Assembly: GCA_963826975.1 (NCBI GenBank)
Contig: CAWGZJ010000012.1
Location: 372,001 to 436,000 of the forward strand
Reading direction: 5' to 3'
Length of the DNA: 64,000 bases
Source of the DNA: Palsa-883 sp963826975
Lineage (GTDB): Bacteria; Pseudomonadota; Alphaproteobacteria; Acetobacterales; Acetobacteraceae
Part shown: piece by piece, positions 1 through 9,860 of the stretch
Layout of the letters: each line of letters begins with the position of its first letter
Numbering within the stretch: the stretch's first letter is position 1
Notes under the pieces: model-generated
What the model saw: only the letters and a program-made list of their open reading frames with translations
Databases searched by the model: none
Told to the model about the DNA's origin: nothing
Program-made: the position numbers and the translations under genes

Positions 1-1341
1 AGCCGATTGCGAGCATCGACGGCGTCGTACTGTTCAAAGGCTTTTCTTGCCTCATACTCGAGTTGCTCCAGCCTGCGCGACAAGGCGGTACGTTGAGCGG
101 TGCCGCCGGCGTTCAGTTCTTCGACAGCTCGCAGACTGGCCTCTATGCCCAAAGGCCCTATCGCCTTCAACAACTCTTGTCCCACCCTGCGGTCTACCGC
201 GCTGCCACCAAAACCGATACAATACTGTCCGCCATCATCGTAGTCGCCCTTGCAAAGATATCGAGCGTTTGTACCGCGGCCACCCCAATACCGTACATGG
301 AGCTTGCGTCCACAGTGCCCGCAGCGGATGAGCCCCACAAGAAGACCTTGGCCAGCGCGTATCGCTGCCATCGAACTCGTCTCCCTCCCAATTCACAGAA
401 TTACGCTGCATGATTCGTCGATTCTCTTCGTATGTCGCCCAGTCAATATAGCCTACATGATGATTGCGGATGAATACGCGACATTCTTCGGCAGGACGCA
501 TCGCGCCCTGACGCTTCTCAAGCTGACCATCGACCAGCAACGTTGTAACCGGACGTCGCGCCCACACATAGGCACCAGCATAGAAAGGGTTTCCCAAGAT
601 GTCGCGGATCAGGCTCTGCGACGGAGTCTTCCAGACCAGCTTCGTTCCTCGGATCGGGTTGGCCGGCAGCTCAATGTCGTGATCTCGGAACCAGTGGAAT
701 GTCTGACGCACGCTCCAAAGCTCCCGAAACTTCGCAAATACAAGTCGGACCGCTTCACAGACCCGCTGATCGGGATAAAGTGCGACCTTGCCGACAGCGT
801 CTTTTGCATACCCAACCGGCAGTCTTTTGAACATTTCGCCACGTCTTGCCTTGGACTCCTGACCTGCGAGCAGTCGTTGACGGATGACTTTGAGTTCTAC
901 GACGCTAAGTGTCCCCTTAATGCCCAGCACTAGCTGGTCATCGAGATAGCTCAAATCGTATACCTGCTGCTCGTCAGCGATCAGGGTCCCAAATATCTGG
1001 CATACCTCCAGGAGACGGCACCAGTCTTTGTCGGTACGGGATAATCGCGATACCTCCCGACTGCCGACAATTCCAACCTCTCCCAGTGCGACTTGGCTGA
1101 TAACACGCTCGAAGCCTTCGCGTTGGGCAGCAGCAATCCCTGCGCTCGACCCCAGATCGCTATTTATGACCTCAACCTGTTTCCAGCCCAGAGCGCGCAC
1201 CCGTTCGGTCATCGCATACTGGAGTATTTGGCTCTCCTTATTATATATGACTTGCCTTTCGCTGGACTGCCGAAGATACACAATCGCTTTGCGAGCCAGG
1301 TGCTCCGGTTTGATCTTGTGACTGCATATTGTGTCTGTCAT
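1..1341 (-). pseudogene. Large serine recombinase, frameshifted and cut by window edge
   Basis: Site-specific recombinase of the serine resolvase/invertase family with a long C-terminal part. The N-terminal catalytic domain carries VYLRQSS (nucleophile Ser) and the arginine motif REVSRLSRT. A recombinase domain follows, around residues 165-330. The reading frame then breaks at 374-375: one extra base (TT where a single T restores the frame, coding strand) follows the codons for WEGDE. In the next frame the protein continues without a stop to the window edge. That part contains a zinc-ribbon pair, CGHCGRK and a later YLCKGDY...YC, then a coiled-coil-like tail. Start chosen at the ATG of MTDTICSHK because a purine-rich GGGAGG stretch lies just upstream. 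Such proteins excise or integrate mobile elements. No att site was recognised. The frameshift may be real decay or a base-calling error. Confidence 0.85.
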
Positions 1342-1525
1342 TGGCCCCTGCCTCCCCGTGAAAAACCGCCACAACAACGCGTGCCATCAGGTCAATCAGA
1401 GCGGCGCGTGTCGCCACGTCGATTGACACGGGGTCGCGCTCTCTTCGGACCGTCAGGTCCAGAAGTCGGAGTTGCACCACGATGACCTCCCTCGCATCCG
1501 CCAACGTGCGTTCGCGGATCGTCAT
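1241..1525 (-). CDS. Small hypothetical protein upstream of the recombinase
   Basis: A 94-residue frame starting MTIRERTLADAREV, leading into the recombinase and overlapping its 5' end by about 100 bases. The first 60 residues look protein-like (alternating charged and hydrophobic residues, R-rich). The part overlapping the recombinase is low-complexity and may be read-through of the other frame. No family recognised. It could be a regulator or accessory protein of the recombinase, but this is only suggested by position. Confidence 0.35.
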   Translation of the reverse strand: MTIRERTLADAREVIVVQLRLLDLTVRRERDPVSIDVATRAALIDLMARVVVAVFHGEAGANDRHNMQSQDQTGAPGSQSDCVSSAVQRKASHI

Positions 1526-1812
1526 CGTGAGCACAGTCTTTCGAGTCGGATTGTGAACCAGTCAATGAAGCAAGAGACAGAAGTGCCTCTTTGCTCAAAT
1601 GCGGTTGTTTCGAGATCATGGTCCTGGCGCACTCCGGCTCCAGCATCCAGACCGGAATCTTCAGTCGCCTCCCGCCTGGGTCCAAAACGCAAACAGCCCC
1701 GTCACCTCGCTCTGGTCTGCGAAGGATCTGCAGGGTGGTACGATGGAGCGGGTGAAATGGGTAGAAGACCCGAACACTCGTTTTATCCGGGCTCAGGGTA
1801 TTGTGGGCGTCG

Positions 1813-2554
1813 GTGTCACCATCCGCACATCCACATGATCGTGCCAGGCGGCGGCATCTCGCCGGACGGACAGCGTTGGATCGCGTGCCGACCCGGATTC
1901 TTCCTTCCGGTCCGTGTCCTCTCGCGGTTGTTCCGTCGATTGTTCCTGGAGCGGCTTTCGGCGGCGTACCATGCGGGGCAGTCGCAGTTCTTCGGTAATC
2001 AGGCCGCTCTGGCGGACCCCAAAGCGTTCAAAGACCATCTCGCTCCGTTACGCAGGGCCGAGTGGGTGGTCTACGCGAAGCGGCCATTTGGCGGCCCAGA
2101 GGCGGTGCTTGCCTACCTGTCGCGCTACACCCACCGTGTCGCCATCGCCAACAGCCGCCTCGTCGCGTTCAATGAGTCCGGGGTCACCTTCAAATGGAAA
2201 GACTACCGCGCCAAGCAGCAACAACGGGGCAAGGTGATGACACTCGCCGTCGACGAGTTCATCCGCCGCTTCCTGATCCACGTGCTGCCCAGCGGCTTCC
2301 ACCGCATCCGCCATTATGGCCTGTTCGCCAATGGCGGCCGGGCCGAGAACACCGCCCGAGCCCGTCAGTTGCTCCACGTTCCAGAGCCGCCCCGGCAACC
2401 CGCCGACACCGGCTGCGCGGATGACGGTGAGCCCCAACCATCCTCGCATCCATGCCCATGTTGCGGTGGGCGCATGATCGTCATCGAGATATTCGAGCGT
2501 GGCTGCACACCGCGGCATCACCCAACGCAGCGGATCCGGATCGACAGCTCATGA
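1813..2554 (+). pseudogene. IS91-family transposase, 3' fragment
   Basis: Only the C-terminal part of a Y2/HUH rolling-circle transposase remains. It begins at the HUH motif HPHIHMIVPGGG and continues with GISPDGQRW. The stretches VLAYLSRYTHRVAI, GVTFKWKDYR and the conserved tail FHRIRHYGLFANG are typical of the IS91/ISCR group, and a CPCCGG zinc pair lies near the end. The N-terminal zinc-finger half is missing, and upstream DNA does not encode it in any frame, so the copy is truncated and cannot transpose by itself. It lies beside the broken recombinase, marking this edge as an accessory junction. Confidence 0.85.
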
Positions 2555-3103
2555 CCGTCGCCATACACGCGCAACGTTCCCAGCTTGCTGATATCGGCGG
2601 GGCGTTCCCACGCCCGCCACCGCCAAACTTGGCCGGCGATCATCGTTTCAGGATCTGTCGCGCACACGCGCCCACCAACCTGCGGCGTAAATCGCTTCCG
2701 CATGGTGCTCTTGCCAAGCACACCGCCGCCAATTCTTGCCGAGCCGGACTCCAAGCAGCCGACTTCCCAACTCTCGCGATGATCAAATCACCATAGGTCG
2801 ACCCCGGCACCATCGCGAACCTCCCCGCGGTTTCCTCCCTCGAACCTTATCGGACACCCTGGACGCCTGCCGTCCAAACTCGGCGCTCGGTCGGTGCCCA
2901 GCAGGCGTCCAGGGTGTCCGATAACCCTTAACGACAACCGACATTGAAATTGACGAACGACAGATGACCTCACGCGCCTGTCAATGGCCCGCCACGCCGC
3001 TTCGTTGCCGCGTCATGAAGTGGCCGGCAGCTCAACCTTGAGGCGGCGGGCGGCCTTGCGAAGCCGAAGGGGCCGTCTCGTGGACTCAGCGCGGTTACCG
3101 ACA
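2555..3103. other. Intergenic stretch after the IS91 remnant
   Basis: No convincing gene. Short frames on both strands lack recognisable motifs and Shine-Dalgarno sequences. The only structure seen is the perfect inverted repeat at 2847-2924. This is probably mobile-element debris between the transposase fragment and the chromosomal helicase gene. Confidence 0.5.
2847..2924. repeat. Perfect 24-bp inverted repeat (MITE-like or excision scar)
   Basis: Arms at 2847-2870 and 2901-2924 are exact reverse complements (TTATCGGACACCCTGG... and its complement), separated by 30 bp. There is no T-run after the stem, so an intrinsic terminator is unlikely. The arms resemble outward-facing transposon ends left with almost nothing between them. 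Which IS family they belong to cannot be told from the sequence. Confidence 0.75.
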
Positions 3104-5989
3104 CTACGCCGCCCCCTCCCCCAAAAATCCCCTTACCTCCGCCACCGCCTGCGCCAACCCCACCCTTCTCACCTGCACCCCCGCCGGAAACGCCGACAAC
3201 AACCGGCTCGGCGTCTGCCGATCCAGCAGCACGAACACCCCGCGATCCGTCGCACGCCGGATCAATCGCCCGAACGCCTGACGCAACCGCAGCCGAGCGA
3301 TCCGGTCGTCGTAGCCCTTCAAATCGCCACCGGACAGATGCACCCGCCGCTCCCGGTGAAGAATATCCGGCCGCGCCCAGGGCACCTTTTCGAACACCAC
3401 CAGCCGCAGCGCCCGCCCGGGCACATCCACCCCGTCGCGCATCGCGTCAGTGCCCAGCAGGCAGCTTTCTTCCTCGGTGCGAAAAATGTCGACCAGCGTG
3501 GCATTGTCCATCGCGTCGACGTGCTGCGCGTATAGCGGGATACCCGCCGCCTCCAGCTCCGGTGCGATCCGCGCATGCACCGCCTGCAGCCGCCTTATCG
3601 CGGTGAACAGCCCCAGCCCGCCGCCGCCCGCCGCCACGAACAGCGCCCGATACGCCGCGGCCAGCGCGCCGATATCCCCCGCCGCCACATCGGTCACGAT
3701 GAATGTCCGGGTCTGCGCCGCGTAATCGAACGGGCTCGCCACCGCCACGCGGATCGCCGGAGAGGGCAAATGCGGCGCGCCCACCCGCGCCTCCGCCGCC
3801 TCCCACGACACCTCCGCGTCCGCCTCGCCCGAATCGCGCAGCGTCGCCGAGGTCACCAACAGCCCGTGCGCCGGCGCTGCCAGGCTCAGCGCAAACGGGA
3901 CCGTCGGATCGAGCCAATGCCGATGCAGCCCGACATCCCGATCCTCGGTCCCCCGCCGATCCAACCGCAGGAACATCACATGCTGCGGCCGTTGTCCCGG
4001 CTCGGCGGGAGTCTCTGCAACCGCGCGCAGCATCGCCCGCCAGGCGGTCAGCGGATCGATCGCCCGCCGGCCCAACGACCGGCACGTCGCCTCGATCCGC
4101 ACCCGGGTGGCGGCGTCCATGTCCTCCGCTTCGTCCTCCAGCCGTGCGGCCAGCCGAGACCGCAGTGTCGCCAGCGGCTCGACAATTCTTCCCAGCGCGC
4201 GCGCCAGTCGTTCCGCTGCCTCGGGCAACGCCTCGATAGGTGGAAACAGGTCGCACTCCTGCGCGCCCCAGGACGCGCGCGATCCTGGGTCCCCGTCGCC
4301 CACCAACCGAGCCAGCACCTGACGCCGCAGTAGCCGCAGAAACGCCTCGGTCGGGTTCGCATGATCAGCGTCCAGCGCTTCCGCCGCCGACAATTTCTCC
4401 AGGATCGCATCCAGCTCGGGGTCATCGTCCCGCAGCCGCGACCACCAGCCCGGCGACGGCAACGCCCGCGCGGCCTGCAATGCGGCATCCAGCGGCGTCT
4501 GCAGCGCCGGCCGCTCGGCCACCAACTCGTCCAGCCGGCGCCGCAAGCCGCGCGCACGCGACCGCCCGCCCTCGGCCCCCAGCAGCCAGCGTCGCAGCTC
4601 CGCCGTCTCCGACCCCGACAGCTCGGCCGAGAAGGCACTGTCCGCGGCGTCGAACACGTGATGGCCCTCATCGAACACGTACCGGGTCGGCACCGAGGCA
4701 TCGTCCAACCCGCCCCACGCCGCCTGCGCCATCACCAGCGCATGGTTAGCGACCACCAACTGCGCGGTCCGCGCCCGGCGGATCGTGTGCTCGACGAAGC
4801 AGCGCTTCCAATGCGCACAGGCGGCGTGGATGCACTCGCCCCGCCGATCCGCCAGGCTCATCACCGTCGCCGCCCCGAACAACTCGCTGAACCAGCCGGG
4901 CAGGTCACCGCCCTGGATATCCCCGTCGCTCGTCGCCAGCGCCCAGCGCGCGATCAGCCCGAGCGGCACCAGCGCCCCCGGCACCAGGCTGCCGCCTATT
5001 GTCCCGCCCCGTCCCACCCCACCGGTCACCGGCCGCAGCGTTTCCTCGTAGTTGAGCAGGCACAGGTAATTCTCCCGCCCCTTGCGCACGACCACGCGCC
5101 GCCGCCGCTCCGCCGGGTCCGGAAACAGCCGCGCCAGCTCCGCATCGATCTGCCGCTGCAGGTGCTTCGTGAACGTGCTGATCCACACCGTGCCGCGGTT
5201 CCGCTCCGCCCACAGGCTGGCCGGCGCGATGTAGGCCAGCGTCTTGCCCGTCCCGGTGCCCGCCTCCGCCAGCACCAGGTGGGGATCACCCCGCACCTCC
5301 CGCGGCGCAAATGCCGTCGCCGCGGCCCCGGCATAATCCGACTGCCCCTGCCGCTGCTCCGCCGCGGGGCCCAGCATCGCCGCCAGCCGTCGCCGCGCGT
5401 CGATCTCCGGCACCGGCAGCGACGAGGGCGCCGGCAGTGGCGCCGTTTCCTCCCACTCCGGCAGTCGCTTCCACACCAGCAACGGGTCCACCGAGGCCGC
5501 CGCATCCGACCGGCCCAGCGCCGCCATTACAAATGGCGCCCAACCCCAACCCGCCTGTCCCATGCGCGCCGCCAGCGCAGCCGCGTCGCGGTTCAGCGCC
5601 AGCGTCCGCCCCGCCGCGAGCCGGCGAAGCAGCACCTCGACGAGTTCCGGCAGCAGCGCGACCTCCGCTTCCAGGCCGCCCGCCGTCACGTCCAGATCCA
5701 GCGCCAGTGCCAACCCGCGCGGCGTCGGCGCGACGGTCCGGGCCGGCAGCACGAAAGCAAACAGTTCCAGGACATCGAGGCACGGCATTGCCCGCAGCCC
5801 CAACCGGCGCAGCGTCGCCGGCGCGTGCACCAGCACAGGCGCGTCCATCGCGCGGATTGCCGCTGCCGCCTCATCTGCTGGGCAGGTCAGCAGCTCGCCG
5901 TCCGCGGTCAAAATCGCCGCGCGGCCGTGCCCGGCAACCAGGCTCGGCGCGTCGGGCAGCGCGATCCGGCTGGGCGATGACGGCGGCAT
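3104..5989 (-). CDS. ATP-dependent DNA helicase, DinG/XPD type
   Basis: A 961-residue superfamily 2 helicase. Walker A is EAGTGTGKT near residue 245. The DEAH-type box is the DEGH variant (VFDEGHHVFD, near 438). Four cysteines between them (YLC, GEC, AAC, KRC) match the iron-sulphur domain of the DinG/YoaA/XPD group. The C-terminal helicase motifs include LLVTSATLRDSG and QAFGRLIRR. The first 190 residues precede the helicase core and were not recognised. DinG-like enzymes unwind 5'-3' and resolve R-loops, G-quadruplexes and forks. The gene is divergent from lysS with about 60 bp between likely start codons. Start taken at MPPSSPSRIALPD. The family call is firm; DinG versus YoaA is not resolved. 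Confidence 0.93.
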   Translation of the reverse strand: MPPSSPSRIALPDAPSLVAGHGRAAILTADGELLTCPADEAAAAIRAMDAPVLVHAPATLRRLGLRAMPCLDVLELFAFVLPARTVAPTPRGLALALDLDVTAGGLEAEVALLPELVEVLLRRLAAGRTLALNRDAAALAARMGQAGWGWAPFVMAALGRSDAAASVDPLLVWKRLPEWEETAPLPAPSSLPVPEIDARRRLAAMLGPAAEQRQGQSDYAGAAATAFAPREVRGDPHLVLAEAGTGTGKTLAYIAPASLWAERNRGTVWISTFTKHLQRQIDAELARLFPDPAERRRRVVVRKGRENYLCLLNYEETLRPVTGGVGRGGTIGGSLVPGALVPLGLIARWALATSDGDIQGGDLPGWFSELFGAATVMSLADRRGECIHAACAHWKRCFVEHTIRRARTAQLVVANHALVMAQAAWGGLDDASVPTRYVFDEGHHVFDAADSAFSAELSGSETAELRRWLLGAEGGRSRARGLRRRLDELVAERPALQTPLDAALQAARALPSPGWWSRLRDDDPELDAILEKLSAAEALDADHANPTEAFLRLLRRQVLARLVGDGDPGSRASWGAQECDLFPPIEALPEAAERLARALGRIVEPLATLRSRLAARLEDEAEDMDAATRVRIEATCRSLGRRAIDPLTAWRAMLRAVAETPAEPGQRPQHVMFLRLDRRGTEDRDVGLHRHWLDPTVPFALSLAAPAHGLLVTSATLRDSGEADAEVSWEAAEARVGAPHLPSPAIRVAVASPFDYAAQTRTFIVTDVAAGDIGALAAAYRALFVAAGGGGLGLFTAIRRLQAVHARIAPELEAAGIPLYAQHVDAMDNATLVDIFRTEEESCLLGTDAMRDGVDVPGRALRLVVFEKVPWARPDILHRERRVHLSGGDLKGYDDRIARLRLRQAFGRLIRRATDRGVFVLLDRQTPSRLLSAFPAGVQVRRVGLAQAVAEVRGFLGEGAA

Positions 5990-6051
5990 AGGCCGACTAT
6001 AGGGTGTGCGGCCGATTGACCAAGCGGATAGCGCTACCTAGCTTGCCGTCG
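5990..6051. promoter_or_regulatory. Shared divergent promoter region
   Basis: This 62-bp gap separates the start codons of the divergent helicase and lysS genes, so both promoters must lie here or just inside the genes. No clear -35/-10 pair stands out. Call rests on gene arrangement only. Confidence 0.35.
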
Positions 6052-7665
6052 ATGCCCGAAACACTTCGCAACAACACCACGGCGCTGCCCAAAGCGTGGC
6101 CGTTCGAGGAAGCTGCCAAGGTCGCCGGCCGGCTGGACAAGTCGGGCAAGGACCATGCGCTGTTCGAGACCGGCTATGGCCCGTCCGGCCTGCCGCACAT
6201 CGGCACCTTCGGTGAGGTGGCGCGCACGTCCTGGGTGCGGCACGCGTTCACCGTGCTGACCGGTCGGCCATCGCGCCTGATCGCCTTCAGCGACGACATG
6301 GATGGGTTGCGCCGGGTGCCGGACAACGTGCCGAACCGCGAGCTGCTGGAGCGATATATCGGGATACCGTTGACCCGCGTCCCTGATCCGTTCGGCACGC
6401 ATGACAGCTTTGGCGCGCACAACAACGCCCGCCTGCGATCGTTCCTGGACAATTTCGGCTTTGATTACGAATTCGCGTCCTCCACCGACTATTACGCCGC
6501 CGGTCGCTTCGATGCCGCGCTGATCCGCATCCTGGAGCGCTTCGATCAGGTGATGGAGGTCATCCTGCCCACCCTGGGCCCCGACCGCCGCGCCACCTAC
6601 TCGCCGATCCTGCCGCTGCACCCACGCACCGGTATCGTCATGCAGGTGCCGATCCAGGCGCGCGATCCGGCCGCGGGCACCGTCGTCTGGCGCGACCCCA
6701 CCACCAACGAAACGTTCGAGACCTCCGTCAAGGGCGGCGCCTGCAAGCTGCAATGGAAGGCCGACTGGGCGACGCGCTGGTACGCACTGGATGTCGACTA
6801 CGAGATGTCGGGCAAGGACCTGATCGATAGCGTCCGTCTGTCCAGCCGCATCTGCCGGATCCTCGGCGCCCCGCCGCCCGAAACCCTGACTTACGAGCTG
6901 TTTCTCGACGAAAACGGCCAGCGGATCAGCAAGTCGAAGGGCAATGGCTTGCCGGTCGACGAATGGCTGCGCTACGCCCCGCAAGAATCCCTTGGCCAGT
7001 TCATGTACAACGCCCCGCAACGCGCCAAGCGGCTTTACTTCGACGTGATCCCCCGCGCGGTTGACGAGTACCTGGGCAACGCCGCCCGCCTGCAGACTCA
7101 ACCGGAAGCAGAACGACCCACCAACCCCGCCTGGCACATCCATGCCGGCCGGCTACCCTACCATGCCGGCAGCCCGGTGTCCTTTGGCATGCTGCTGAAC
7201 CTGGCCTCGGTGGTGAACGCCGAAACCCCCGCCATGCTCTGGGGCTTCATCCGTCGCTACAGCCCCGGCGCCGCCCCCGAAACGATGCCGTTCCTCGACA
7301 AGCTCGTCGACCACGCCATCGCCTACTACCGGGACTTCGTGCGCCCGGAAAAGCGTTACCGCCACCCGACCGACGTTGAACGAGCCGCGCTGGCCGACCT
7401 TGCCCAAACCCTGCGCGGCCTGGACATCGCCACCACGCCTGACACACTTCCCGGCATTGACGCCGAAACGATCCAGAACGTCGTCTACGAGGTCGGCAAG
7501 CGCCACCCATTCCCCGAACTGCGTGCCTGGTTCACCTGCCTGTATCAGGTGCTGCTCGGCCAGCAGGAGGGCCCACGCTTCGGCGGCTTCATCGCTTTGT
7601 ATGGCGTCGCTGAAACAATCGCACTGATCGAGGCGGCGCTCATCCGCCCCGCCGACGCCGCCTGA
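6052..7665 (+). CDS. lysS: Lysyl-tRNA synthetase, class I
   Basis: Charges tRNA-Lys with lysine. This is the class I (LysK-type) enzyme found in archaea and some alphaproteobacteria, not the usual class II LysRS. The 537-residue protein has the HIGH-type signature PSGLPHIG (around residues 44-51) and the KMSKS-type RISKSKGNG (around 292). Conserved class I LysRS stretches include FSDDMDGLRRVPDN and ATRWYALDVDYEMSGKD. Start chosen at ATG 6052 (MPETLRNN); a GTG 48 bases earlier is possible but has no Shine-Dalgarno. The stop lies 5 bp before an MprF-like gene, so the two are probably co-transcribed. That is notable because MprF proteins consume Lys-tRNA. Confidence 0.95.
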   Translation: MPETLRNNTTALPKAWPFEEAAKVAGRLDKSGKDHALFETGYGPSGLPHIGTFGEVARTSWVRHAFTVLTGRPSRLIAFSDDMDGLRRVPDNVPNRELLERYIGIPLTRVPDPFGTHDSFGAHNNARLRSFLDNFGFDYEFASSTDYYAAGRFDAALIRILERFDQVMEVILPTLGPDRRATYSPILPLHPRTGIVMQVPIQARDPAAGTVVWRDPTTNETFETSVKGGACKLQWKADWATRWYALDVDYEMSGKDLIDSVRLSSRICRILGAPPPETLTYELFLDENGQRISKSKGNGLPVDEWLRYAPQESLGQFMYNAPQRAKRLYFDVIPRAVDEYLGNAARLQTQPEAERPTNPAWHIHAGRLPYHAGSPVSFGMLLNLASVVNAETPAMLWGFIRRYSPGAAPETMPFLDKLVDHAIAYYRDFVRPEKRYRHPTDVERAALADLAQTLRGLDIATTPDTLPGIDAETIQNVVYEVGKRHPFPELRAWFTCLYQVLLGQQEGPRFGGFIALYGVAETIALIEAALIRPADAA

Positions 7666-7670
7666 TCTGA

Positions 7671-9716
7671 ATGGCCCTGTCTCCAGCAGCCGGCCGCCTG
7701 ATGCACCACCTGCGCCGCCTGCCGGCGGTGCTGGGTGTGCTGCTGCTGGTTGGCGCCATCTACGCGGTGCAGAAGGAGTTCCGACACCTCAAGCTGGAGG
7801 ACGTCGCCACCGCGCTCGACGCCATCCCGCGCCGCGCCCTGATCATCTCCTTCCTTTGCACGGTGCTCTCCTACTTCGTCCTGACGTTCTACGACCGCCT
7901 CGGCACCATCTACGCCGGCCACAAGGTCCCGTACCGCCGCGTCGCCTTCGCCTCATTCTGCGCCTACGCCCTGTCGCACAATCTGGGGTTCAACGCGCTT
8001 TCCGCCGCCGCGGTGCGCTATCGGCTCTATGCGCATTGGGGCATGACCCCCGGGCAGATCGCCCGCACCGCCGCGTTTTGCAGCGTAACGTTCATGTTCG
8101 GCGGCCTTGTGCTGGGCGGCGGCGCCCTGCTGCTGGAGCCGCGGTCGGTGCCGTTCTTCGGCGACCACCTGCCGGTCGCCATCCTGCGCACGGTCGGCAT
8201 CGCGCTGTGGGGGGTCGTTGCGACCTATGTGACGTTGGCGTGCGTCGTCCCCAGGCTGCGGTTGTTCGGCCACGAGATCAACTTTCCCGGCCTGCGCATG
8301 GCACTGTTGCAGGTGGCGCTCGCCACCTGCGATGTGTCGATCACCGCCTCGATCTTCTACGCGCTGCTGCCCGCCAGCCAGCGCCCCGACGTCACCCTGA
8401 CATTCCCGATTTTCCTCGGCATATACGTCGCCTCCTACACCGCGGGCCTCGCCGCCAGCCTGCCGGGCGGCATCGGCGTGTTCGACACCGCCATCCTGTT
8501 CGGACTGGACCGTTATGTGCACGCGCCGGCCATCCTGGGCGCCCTCGTAATATTCCGGCTGTACTACTACGTCATCCCGCTGTTCCTCGCCGGCACCCTG
8601 TTCGCGGGCAATGAACTGCTGCTGCGCGGCGGCGCGCTGATGAAATCGGCCGTCGTGGTCCGCACCGCCCAGGCGCTGGCCCGCTGGAACGAGCCGGACT
8701 TCGCGATCGCCGCCGCCACCGGTGCCGTGATGCTGTCGGGTATCATGCTGCTGGGCGTCGGCGTGGTGTCACCGCGGCCCGACTTCTCCTGGCTGGACCC
8801 CGACTACGCCGACTTCGCGACCCAGGCCGGCCAGTTCATCCCGTCGCTTATCGGCGCTGGCCTTGTCGTGCTGGCGATCGGCTTGTCGCACCGCGTGAAC
8901 CTTGCCTGGGGCGCCACCATCCTGCTGCTGGTCGCCGGCGCCGCCTTCGCCGCGGCGCAGGGCGCGCGTCTATGGATCGCCGGCGTCCTGGTCCTCACCA
9001 CCCTGCTGATCGCCCCCTTCCGCGCCAGCTTCTATCGCCATGCCCGCCTGCTGGCCGGCCCGCTGGAGGCATCCACCGCGCTGTACTTGCTGTCGCTGGT
9101 GGTCTGCCTGCTGGCACTCGCTGGCTTCCGCCAGCACGTCCGCGCGCTGCCCAACAACGCCTGGTGGGAGGTGGTGCTGTCGCCCGACCTGCCCAACTCG
9201 ATGCGCCTCAGCGTCGCCCTGACCGTCGGGCTGGCCCTGGTTGCCATCTGGCGCCTGGTGCGCCCGGGCCGCGTTACCTGGCACCCTTGGGACGACGAGG
9301 CCCGTTTGCGCCTGGCCCGCTTCGGCCCGCTGCCCCCAACCGGCGCCGACGGCGTGGTGTGGGGCGAGGCGCAGCAGGCCGGCATCGCCTTCCGCCGCTG
9401 CGGGCGCGTGCTGCTGGGCCTGGGCGACCCGGCCGGCGCCGAGGGCGACCAGGTGTCCGCAATCTGGCGCCTGCGCGACCTGGCGCAGGAAGAGGGGTTG
9501 GACCCGGCCATCTGGCGCGCCGGGCCGGCGCTGCTGAAGGTCTATGGCGATATTGGGCTTACCGCGTTGCCGCTGGGGGCGGACGGCATGCCGTTGCCCG
9601 AGGCGGAGACGGAAACCCCGACGTCCGAGCGATACCTGGTGTGTGTGGCGGAGCGGGATCTGAGCACGCTGCTGCCGTTGTTGCCGGGGCTGGCACTGGC
9701 CGAGGCAGCGGAGTGA
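7671..9716 (+). CDS. MprF-like membrane protein (flippase domain plus partial synthase)
   Basis: A 681-residue integral membrane protein. Residues 1-530 form a multi-pass region of the UPF0104/lysylphosphatidylglycerol flippase type, with NALSAAAVRYRLY and SLPGGIGVFDTAIL as the family landmarks. The last 140 residues match the start of the DUF2156 aminoacyl-transferase domain (GRVLLGLGDPAG, IWRLRDLAQEEG, YGDIGLTALPLG). The protein then ends, about 150 residues short of a complete MprF synthase domain (full MprF is about 850). It follows lysS in the same direction. By family it would move or make aminoacylated phosphatidylglycerol in the inner membrane. The short C-terminus suggests a flippase without catalytic synthase activity, which is an inference. 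Confidence 0.85.
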   Translation: MALSPAAGRLMHHLRRLPAVLGVLLLVGAIYAVQKEFRHLKLEDVATALDAIPRRALIISFLCTVLSYFVLTFYDRLGTIYAGHKVPYRRVAFASFCAYALSHNLGFNALSAAAVRYRLYAHWGMTPGQIARTAAFCSVTFMFGGLVLGGGALLLEPRSVPFFGDHLPVAILRTVGIALWGVVATYVTLACVVPRLRLFGHEINFPGLRMALLQVALATCDVSITASIFYALLPASQRPDVTLTFPIFLGIYVASYTAGLAASLPGGIGVFDTAILFGLDRYVHAPAILGALVIFRLYYYVIPLFLAGTLFAGNELLLRGGALMKSAVVVRTAQALARWNEPDFAIAAATGAVMLSGIMLLGVGVVSPRPDFSWLDPDYADFATQAGQFIPSLIGAGLVVLAIGLSHRVNLAWGATILLLVAGAAFAAAQGARLWIAGVLVLTTLLIAPFRASFYRHARLLAGPLEASTALYLLSLVVCLLALAGFRQHVRALPNNAWWEVVLSPDLPNSMRLSVALTVGLALVAIWRLVRPGRVTWHPWDDEARLRLARFGPLPPTGADGVVWGEAQQAGIAFRRCGRVLLGLGDPAGAEGDQVSAIWRLRDLAQEEGLDPAIWRAGPALLKVYGDIGLTALPLGADGMPLPEAETETPTSERYLVCVAERDLSTLLPLLPGLALAEAAE

Positions 9717-9725
9717 GGGCGATGT

Positions 9726-9768
9726 CTTCTCCCCCTCCCCTTGAGGGAGGGGGTTGGGGGGAGGGGTT
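9726..9768. repeat. Dispersed C/G-tract palindromic repeat, solo arm
   Basis: CCCCCTCCCCTTGAGGGAGG followed by GGGTTGGGGGGAGGGG directly after the mprF-like stop. Same family as the longer paired copies near 23.3, 37.7 and 56.0 kb and the short copy at 29.0 kb. The second arm is missing here. Confidence 0.7.
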
Positions 9769-9860
9769 GAGCCACCGAAGCAAATCGTCAGAGGCACCGC
9801 GTGTGATTGCGATGGCGGCCCTTTGTCCGACACGCTAACATACCTGAGACGGAGGGACTG

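Noticed and set aside
1599..1838. Possible N-terminal piece of the IS91 transposase
   Set aside because: Sequence does not resemble the missing zinc-finger half; origin unknown.
4361..5980. Long open frame (539 codons) on the plus strand opposite the DinG-like gene
   Set aside because: Arg/Pro/Gln-rich shadow of the high-GC helicase gene; no motifs or ribosome-binding site.
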